This document shows, piece by piece, positions 57,130 through 64,000 of a stretch of DNA of 64,000 nt (position 1 is the stretch's first letter; each line of letters begins with the position of its first letter). A program made the translations under genes and the position numbers. The notes beneath the pieces are model-generated. The model did no database searches. It saw only the letters and a list, made by a program, of their open reading frames with translations, and was not told where the DNA came from. Source of the DNA: Norana najaformis (taxonomy: Eukaryota > Annelida > Clitellata > Crassiclitellata > Hormogastridae); assembly GCA_964023275.1 (NCBI GenBank), contig OZ029919.1:8356714-8420713 (forward strand), read 5' to 3'.

Positions 57130-60100
57130 AAATGACTGCTGCATAGAAAGCCATGCCCTAGAAAAGAGATAACCGGTTTTTTTAAATTTATGAACAGGGT
57201 CGGAAAGGTCATCGGATGCAAAACTGTCGCGTAAAGTTCTCTCGACTGTTGAGAATATATCGATAGAGGCAGAATGAGGATGAAAGGGTGGTAAGAGATC
57301 CAGAGGCCGGTGGATTAACATCACTTCCCAACACAGCAGCCAGTTCGAAACTACACAGCAGAGACAGGGATTGAAGCAAGAACAGTAGATGCAAAAATCT
57401 AGACTGACTACTGGTTTTAAGTTGATGGTTTGGAAGATGTGTTTCTGAGTTTATTTGTACTGTTTCCATTATTATGAATTGGCAACATGTTCATTTCTCT
57501 TGGAAGATAGCTGCTTTTAAAGATTTAAATCTGTGTTTCGTTATGCCAAAACTTCCAAATAACATGCTTCATTATCAAACGAATTCTGACAACGCAGCTG
57601 GGGACATGGATCACAAATGTATTCAGCTTGAAAACATGACTTTTTGATGAAAGCCCAGGCTATGAAGGTCGTGAAACTAATAAGATGCTAAGACACAACC
57701 TTATTATTATGTGAGATTTGAAATGGCTCCTAAAGGTCACATTATCAAATAGTTCCTACATACCAGTAACAACATAGCCATATTTTAGCATGTTTGTGAG
57801 GTTCTTCAAAGGTGCTATATAAATGGCCACATATATCACTGGGCTAGTGATTACAAAGGCAATGCTTTAATTGGGCATTTGTGAATGTTAACATCTTTTT
57901 GCCAACCGAATTTGCTTAAGAAGTTAATTTCAGGCGTCCTCTGTAACTTTTCTGTTCACTGTAATTTATTTTTGATGAATGTTGAAAATTGGACCAGTAG
58001 GAATTTCTTATTGCAGACTACCACAGATGTAGTTAGTTGTGCTTCAGTTTGAAAAAGTGAGTTTTGCATTCTGTGGCATTCATTTTTAACATGTCTGTTT
58101 TTTGTCTGTAAAGGCTTTCCACAAACTTAACATCAGATTTAGTACTAGCTATTCTTTACATCAAGATATTAACTGTTGAAGTTCATGGGTGCTATTTTCT
58201 TTAGTCAGATTTACACACAAACATTTTATCAAAGGGTCATAAGTGCGCTTAGTATGCAAATGGAAAGAAAACAAATATCAGTCGACATGTGTTTATTGCT
58301 TATGTGGCAAGAATTCAAATACTACAGATAACAGTAGGGTTTCAACAACACTTTATAAGTAGCTAGTCGAAACCTTTTAAGCAGTTTTAAAATTTGTTTC
58401 CATCTTGCAAAATTTATCAGCTTAACATCGAGATAATTATTGGATCAAAAGTGGAACACACTCCGATAGATATACTGACAAGGCATTGGCCCAGGAATCC
58501 TGATGCTCTTTTAAGTTGGAAGCAAGGCTAGTGCACTGGAAGCAAGCATATTTATGTTTTGTATTAACTGTCCAGTGTTTTGAAATATTATCATAAGTCA
58601 AATAACTAAGTTCTGTAATTAATTTAAATGTTACGGGTAGCTTTGATGAAATGATGTTAAGGTACATTGTTTATTACTCCAAAGAATGTACTTTCACTAG
58701 CATAAATTAAGACATCATTATTAATATTTTTACCCGGGTAAGAATCATCTCAAGGGCAAAATTACTGTCAAGAGCAATTTAGTTTCATGGCCCTTACTGT
58801 ACAGTCAGTCTGCTTGACAGAACATCGTAGTTTTTGTGAGCTTACTGTAGTTGTAGAAGCTTACTGTAAGCTTACTAGTTCTGCCAGAGGAACATGCACA
58901 TAGCCAAGGTCAGATCCAATCTTTCAAACCACTTATAATTGGAGCATCGGGTGCGTGTACGAGAGCAGTCAGAGTAACTGCAAAAAGCATTGGAATTGGT
59001 AGCACGCTGTATATTGTCATTAGGCTTACTTCAGTTAGTTTCACACCCCTAAACTAGGTTAGCAGCTTACAAGTCAATACAACATTTGAAGTAAATACCC
59101 TCTTAAAAACTCTGGTTACGACCTGTGATGGTCATGTTATGTTAACTATTGTCGACATCACTTCAAAACAATGGTTACGTGAAACCTCAGTGGCTTACAT
59201 AGATTTTCTAATGTAAACTTTCCTCATCTAAGCAGATTTTGCCTAAAACTAGATAGAAGCACATTTTTTCAAAGGTTAACTTAACCTTTATTAATTGCTC
59301 TACAAATTCCTATAGTATTCAACACCTACTTTGCGTGTGTAACCTATAAAAAAGGCAGTATTGGCTAACAATCTTCTGCAAAGTTGCAAATCTTCAACAA
59401 AAACATCTACGATGTACTATTTTTGTCATGCTTACAATACAAAATATTAATTATGTACAAAATATTATCAGCGGTAAGCAAGCTGGCAGTTAAAAACTAG
59501 CTGTATACCTGCTCAATTATCATTTAACACATGCAGGTCAGTTAACACAAAAGCTACACAGAAACTACTGTTCGCTTGATGCCACAATAAAGCAAATTAA
59601 CATGTACACTGCTGTAATAGGGAAGGCACTAAAGTAACAATATCCATATCGTTATGCAAGTTACATCTGAATATCAGATCTTTTGGCTGAACTGTTGATA
59701 TCATGAGCCTGACAACCTTTTGTGAGTTTATGGCTTGAAAACAGATCTCAAGTGATACACTGGGATCAAACTCAGGATGCTGTACCAAAAGACTACTGCT
59801 GCGTTAACCACTCAACCTTTACACATCCAGCAGTAAACAGAAAGACAAAGGTACCTGACTGAAAAGCAGTTAAACACAGACCCAACGAAGCACAGACATC
59901 AAATGCAATAGATTGTCTCTCAAGTGTTCACATAATTTCAGGTGCGTTTCTACATTCTCTCACAAGCTCCTTCCTACTGCAAAGTAATGTCTAGGTTCAG
60001 TTCAGCTGCAAACGTTGAAAGCAGGTCAACTAAGACCGTCAAAGCAACTACCAATTACGCTTCTACAGTACTGTGTTACATAAATAATCTAAGCAAAGCA

Positions 60101-61555
60101 AGAAATAAGCATAACATAATTCGTACAATAATTATTTTAACAAGTTTCATTGTCAACTGCCAGTGCGAGATCTTTATCTTCCAAGATTTACTGACCAACC
60201 ACGAGTTGGAACAAACTGCATGTTTTCCTTGATAATTCCAAAATTTCGTTAACCTAACAGTAATAGCACTACTGTTAAAATGCTGCAACAACATCAAAAA
60301 CTTCTAAATATGTGCAAAATAAATTTAAAGTATCAAAACCAACAACCCAGAATATCGGCAAATGTGACGTGCCAAAAAGCAACGGTCAACAATCTCAAGT
60401 AGCAAATAAGATTTCAAGCAAATACCACGGCCGTTTCAGATCTCTTTTCTCAAAGTCGGCGGAAAGTCAACATAATAAAAGAAAAACAAGTTCAAGGAGA
60501 GCAAAACAACACAGCCATCTGTTGTTAAACTTGTGCTTGCAAAGGCATTCATGTAATTACATAATATAATTATAGATACATGTACAGCTTCTATAGAAGT
60601 AATGTGATACCTAATTAATATAGCACCTCTTTAATTTATCTGATCACCACGCCCTCAGTTTGTCTTTCAATGAAGATGCAGTCACTTGAGCAAACCAATT
60701 GGTATAAAACTTTAGGGGCTTTGTTTCCCTAGCCTTGGCATGCGAAGGTGGGCAGGCAGTCCTCTCCCTCACCATCTGACCTTCCCACCGTGTCGTCAAT
60801 GCAGTCAAAACCTCGTTTAGACCACGTGACAGACCAATGAAATATTCTAGACGAGACCCTTCAATCTGACTTGTGCAACTGATGAGAAAAGAAGGGCAAA
60901 ATTAATGGAAACATGAAGCAGAAAGCCATTACCAATGGATGCATTTCCAAACTCAAGGGGAGCATAGGTTGGAGGGTATTACAAAGATGGGGCAAAATAG
61001 AAGCAAAATGTGGACTGAAGGGTTGAATATTTGTGTACAAATATCATAAATAGTTCCTGATTTGCACAGACCGACCAAAAGAAGGATCATTTCTCTTCTT
61101 TGTGCTTCTAAATAAATTAAATTAATGATCAGATGTTATTAAACCACGTTAAGTTAAGCTGTAGTCTGGAACATTATAACTTATGCTGATTATTTTACAG
61201 CCCTTTTTCATAAACAACATTAAATGTGAAGTTCCCTTTAATGTTTCTGAACAATACGAGTAACAATCGGATGTTAGCAAGCAAAAATGTTTTGAACATC
61301 AGTGCGCTATTACATAAAATCATTCATTCTTTCCCAGCTTGTGGAGAGTTAGATTAGCATTTGCTTGGAGTTTTTGTTGCCTACTGTGACAAGGCTGAAG
61401 ACAGCAATGACACTGATTTAACACCAAGTGTCGAGACTTAAGGCAGTGTTTAAATTTGAAGGTAAGAGCAAAAAATGCCTAGGAGTCATGCTCTCTGCAA
61501 TCTGCTGAAACAAGATTCAGCTCCGATATGGGTACCTACATTAATAAAATCATTC
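57130..61555. other. Intergenic between convergent SGO and WD40 genes
   Basis: AT-rich; no gene recognised. Contains a LINE-tail-like GGTGCTATATAAATGG at about 57810 and a minus-strand SINE-like sequence at 59.6-59.8 kb. Any extra 3' exon of shugoshin would be here. Confidence 0.4.
59640..59820 (-). mobile_element. tRNA-derived SINE-like sequence, minus strand
   Basis: On the minus strand, GTTGAGTGGTTAACGC (A-box) is followed at tRNA spacing by GAGTTTGATCCCAGT (B-box), then unrelated sequence. Not a complete tRNA fold by eye. Confidence 0.5.
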
Positions 61556-61558
61556 TGA

Positions 61559-61564
61559 TTTATT
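61559..61564 (-). terminator. Candidate poly(A) signal for the WD40 gene
   Basis: AATAAA on the minus strand about 105 bases beyond the stop codon at 61670, a usual distance for a short 3' UTR. Confidence 0.45.
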
Positions 61565-61669
61565 GTCAAATGAACAAATCCGAACAAACTCTGATAGAAA
61601 TTTCTGAAACACACTGCAACACGATAAGGAAATAGTGTTGTTCAATTATCAAGAATATGATTCAGTTGC

Positions 61670-63065
61670 CTAGTAGACGTCAGACCCGTCCTGCCATCGC
61701 GGAGACGTTGCACGGCTTGATCCTTTCATTTTTGTACGAACAACTTTTAGCATGATCAGCTTTCGAGAAGCAGCTTTGTCGGCCAACGCCACAATCGTCT
61801 TCTTGTTGTTGCTCAGCAAGACCTTGAAGACGTCCATTCCAGCATCGATGGCTGCCACCTGGAGTCCATCTTCTGCGCGCCACAGGCGAATCGTGCAGTC
61901 GCGTGACCCAGACACTATTAGCTCGTTGTCATTTGAAATTGTACAGCACCACACCTAGGAAAATCAAAACATGAGTATGGTCACGAGTAAAAACAGCCAA
62001 ACAGAGTTTTTGCTATTGTTTTTTTCTCCCAAAGAATGAAATCAGAAAGCATGGACAGTGTGTGCAGTGAAGAATCTGGCTCCGCAATGAAAACATGTCT
62101 AGATCCCAAAATGTGCTCCATATGTTTTTGTATGCTTAGCAGCTGGACTTCGTAACAATATTTTACTAAAAATTAAGGGTAAACAGTAATAATAAACATT
62201 CTTCATGCCAGAAATTGACAAGTAATAGCCATTCCAGATGCTTTACCTCTTCTCCAATAAGTTTTCAACCCGAGGGATCATACTCGTATGTACCTCAATA
62301 AAAAATATTATTATTAATAATAAGTAATAAAAATCACTAACAAATGATAATTAATAAAAGTTATTATTAAATATGAATATTATTATTATAAAGTCAGTCA
62401 GCATAACTAACTTCGTCTGAGTGACCGGTAAATGTGTGCACCAGTTTCTCCATATCCACGTTCCACAGCTTGACTGTCCGATCAGCCGAAGCGGAAACAA
62501 GAAACACTCCATCTTTGGACACAACAACATCCTTGACCTCACCGCGGTGTGCTGGCTGCGAGTAGGCCTCCCTCCGACTCAAGGTACTGGCAGGCGGTGT
62601 TACCAGCTGCCGTAGCTCCCTGCCGGTCCGGATGCTCCAGATGATGAGTTCACCGCTTCTCGTTCCCGTCACTGCCTCATGGTGGTCCAGGATCGCCGTA
62701 ACCTCAACCTGTGCATCTAAAGCCATCACTTTCGGACTTACAGCGGCATTGGTGCTTGATGAAAGGTCAAAGGTTATGAAGTTGGCCTTGTGATCATGTG
62801 AGTTCTGGAAGCCGGCAATGACGTAACGATTATCCTTGGAGAGATTCAAGTAGCTGATGTAGTCGGCGAATCCAACGCTGGCGTCGCAGGTGATCTGGCG
62901 CATCTGTTCGTTACCCAGAATGTCCCAGACAATGACGACCGTGTTTTTGCCATACTTGTCTGTTCGGCCGAGAAGTATTCGTTCACCGTCATTCATCATG
63001 CAGCTGGCCGTGCAGAGTTCGTTGCGTCGCATGTCCAGCGGATGGCCGCTCTCAAAGTCCCAGAT
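61670..63065 (-). CDS. WD40-repeat protein, last two coding exons, 5' part outside the window
   Basis: Exon 63065-62412 (218 codons, phase 0 out) joins exon 61954-61670 (94 codons and stop). The join rebuilds a perfect WD blade: GHSDE joined to VWCCTISNDNELIVSGSRD and then CTIRLW. At least four blades are visible, ending in IWDFESG, VIVWDI, LIIWSIRTG, VKLWNV and IRLWRA, with GH and SxD spacing typical of beta-propellers. Acceptor ctgctcag at 63066; donors and acceptor agree (gttagt, cctag). The C-terminal tail is basic, then polar (KMKGSSRATSPRWQDG). Organisation resembles the propeller end of NACHT-WD40 (NWD1/NWD2-type) proteins, but the upstream domain is not in view, so the family is open. 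Confidence 0.85.
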
Positions 63066-63299
63066 CTGAGCAGAACAACCGAGCAAAACAAGTCGGATAA
63101 GCACACAGGTAAGCAGAAAGTCAACAGGTGAAAACACACAGTAGGAGGAATAGATAGATAGACAGATGATGTATGGTTGGATTTTGTGAGTGGATTATGA
63201 AAATATTGTGATAGATTAAATAGGTGTAAGCTTATGAAAATACTCAAGAAGATCGAAGCAGACTAGCGTGATAGGCGATTGATAAGAAACCTGTATATG

Positions 63300-63490
63300 G
63301 AACAGTCAGCGGAAATGGTAGTCCATGAGGTGAATTCAGAATCTGGAAGAACAGGTAGAGAAGTCGGAAAGTCCGCCCACTATCACCTTTACTGTTCAAC
63401 ATCTTCATTCAGACGTTGTTCACAGAGGAACTGGAGAATGCAGATGACGGAGTCAAAGCTGGAGAAATTCTTGTGATTGATATTTGCAGG
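63300..63490 (+). pseudogene. LINE reverse-transcriptase remnant
   Basis: The frame beginning near 63359 reads KVRPLSPLLFNIFIQTLFTE and then ELENADDGVKAGE, the QGCPLSPLLFNIFI-type palm motif of a non-LTR reverse transcriptase. Only about 45 codons survive. In an intron of the WD40 gene. Confidence 0.7.
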
Positions 63491-63828
63491 TAAAATTTAT
63501 GGATGGATAACTGGATAGGTGAATGCATGCATGAATGAATGAATGAATGAATGAATAAAAACTTAAGGAAAGCCGTTCGATAAACACAGAGATATGCAAA
63601 AAGACAACAGATGAAAGGGTAGATAGGGATGAATAGCTGGATGCACAAACGAATGAAAGGATACCATAGAATACAACTGCAGTTTGTTAATGTCCTCTCA
63701 CAACGATTCAGAATTGTACATGTACGAATTAATGGACAGATGAATGCAAGATGTATGAGTGAGTTGGACAGAGGGATATGACCCACAGATCACTGGGTGG
63801 GTGATTGGCTGGGTGGCTGGCTTGGGCA

Positions 63829-64000
63829 GACAGACTGGATGGATAGACGGATAAATATGGATAGAGGATGGATGGATGAAAAATACGGATGGAAGAATGG
63901 ATAAATGTGGATGGATAAATGTGGATGGATAAATATGGATGGGTGGATGGATGAATGGATACTGACGAATGAATGGTTGGGTAAGGACGACTGGATGGAT
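63829..64000. repeat. (GGAT)n-type repeat running to the window edge
   Basis: ATGGATGGATAAATGTGGAT-style tetranucleotide repeat with interruptions. Confidence 0.9.

Larger units (their letters stand above)
63066..64000. other. WD40-gene intron at the window edge
   Basis: No further WD40 exon recognised to the right edge. Besides the reverse-transcriptase remnant it holds GAAT and GGAT-type repeats. Confidence 0.5.

Overview
This is a eukaryotic (metazoan) genomic window. Its genes are split by GT-AG introns, about a tenth or more of it is recognisable interspersed or tandem repeat, and its protein families are animal ones (class II DYRK kinase, TRAK/Milton, shugoshin, a WD40 protein). The composition is AT-rich. 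Decayed LINEs, tRNA-derived SINEs and MITEs, with introns of about 0.3-4 kb, fit a marine invertebrate such as a lophotrochozoan, but the species cannot be fixed from sequence alone.

Layout. 1-14.8 kb holds no recognised protein gene. It has a LINE 3' end (about 115-330), a foldback MITE, a 1.3 kb minisatellite with higher-order structure (8562-9886), a terminal-inverted-repeat MITE (9920-10252) and probably the long 3' UTR of the next gene. 14821-16341 (-) is an intronless DYRK2-like kinase whose promoter is probably the YY1/ETS/CRE cluster near 20.5 kb. 25053-38227 (-) is a TRAK/Milton mitochondrial motor adaptor; I resolved 13 coding exons whose phases all close (at least 970 codons), with only the first coding exon missing. 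42.1-45.7 kb holds two LINE fragments around a probable divergent promoter. 46095-56701 (+) is a shugoshin homologue; nine coding exons splice in phase into about 1,786 residues, with the N-terminal coiled coil and the C-terminal SGO box intact. 61670-63065 (-) is the 3' end of a WD40-repeat gene that continues past the right edge, with a reverse-transcriptase remnant and GGAT-type repeats in its intron.

The genes are not an operon and have unrelated jobs: protein phosphorylation (DYRK2), microtubule transport of mitochondria (TRAK), protection of centromeric cohesion (SGO), and a beta-propeller scaffold. TRAK and SGO lie head to head and may share a control region around 43-44 kb.

The most interesting items are the very large shugoshin with a duplicated 26-residue exon-start motif and an apparent poison exon, a SINE/LINE pair sharing a 3' tail, the higher-order minisatellite, and the DYRK2 promoter cluster. 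I found no CRISPR array, rRNA gene, intact transposon, or clearly new multi-gene system.
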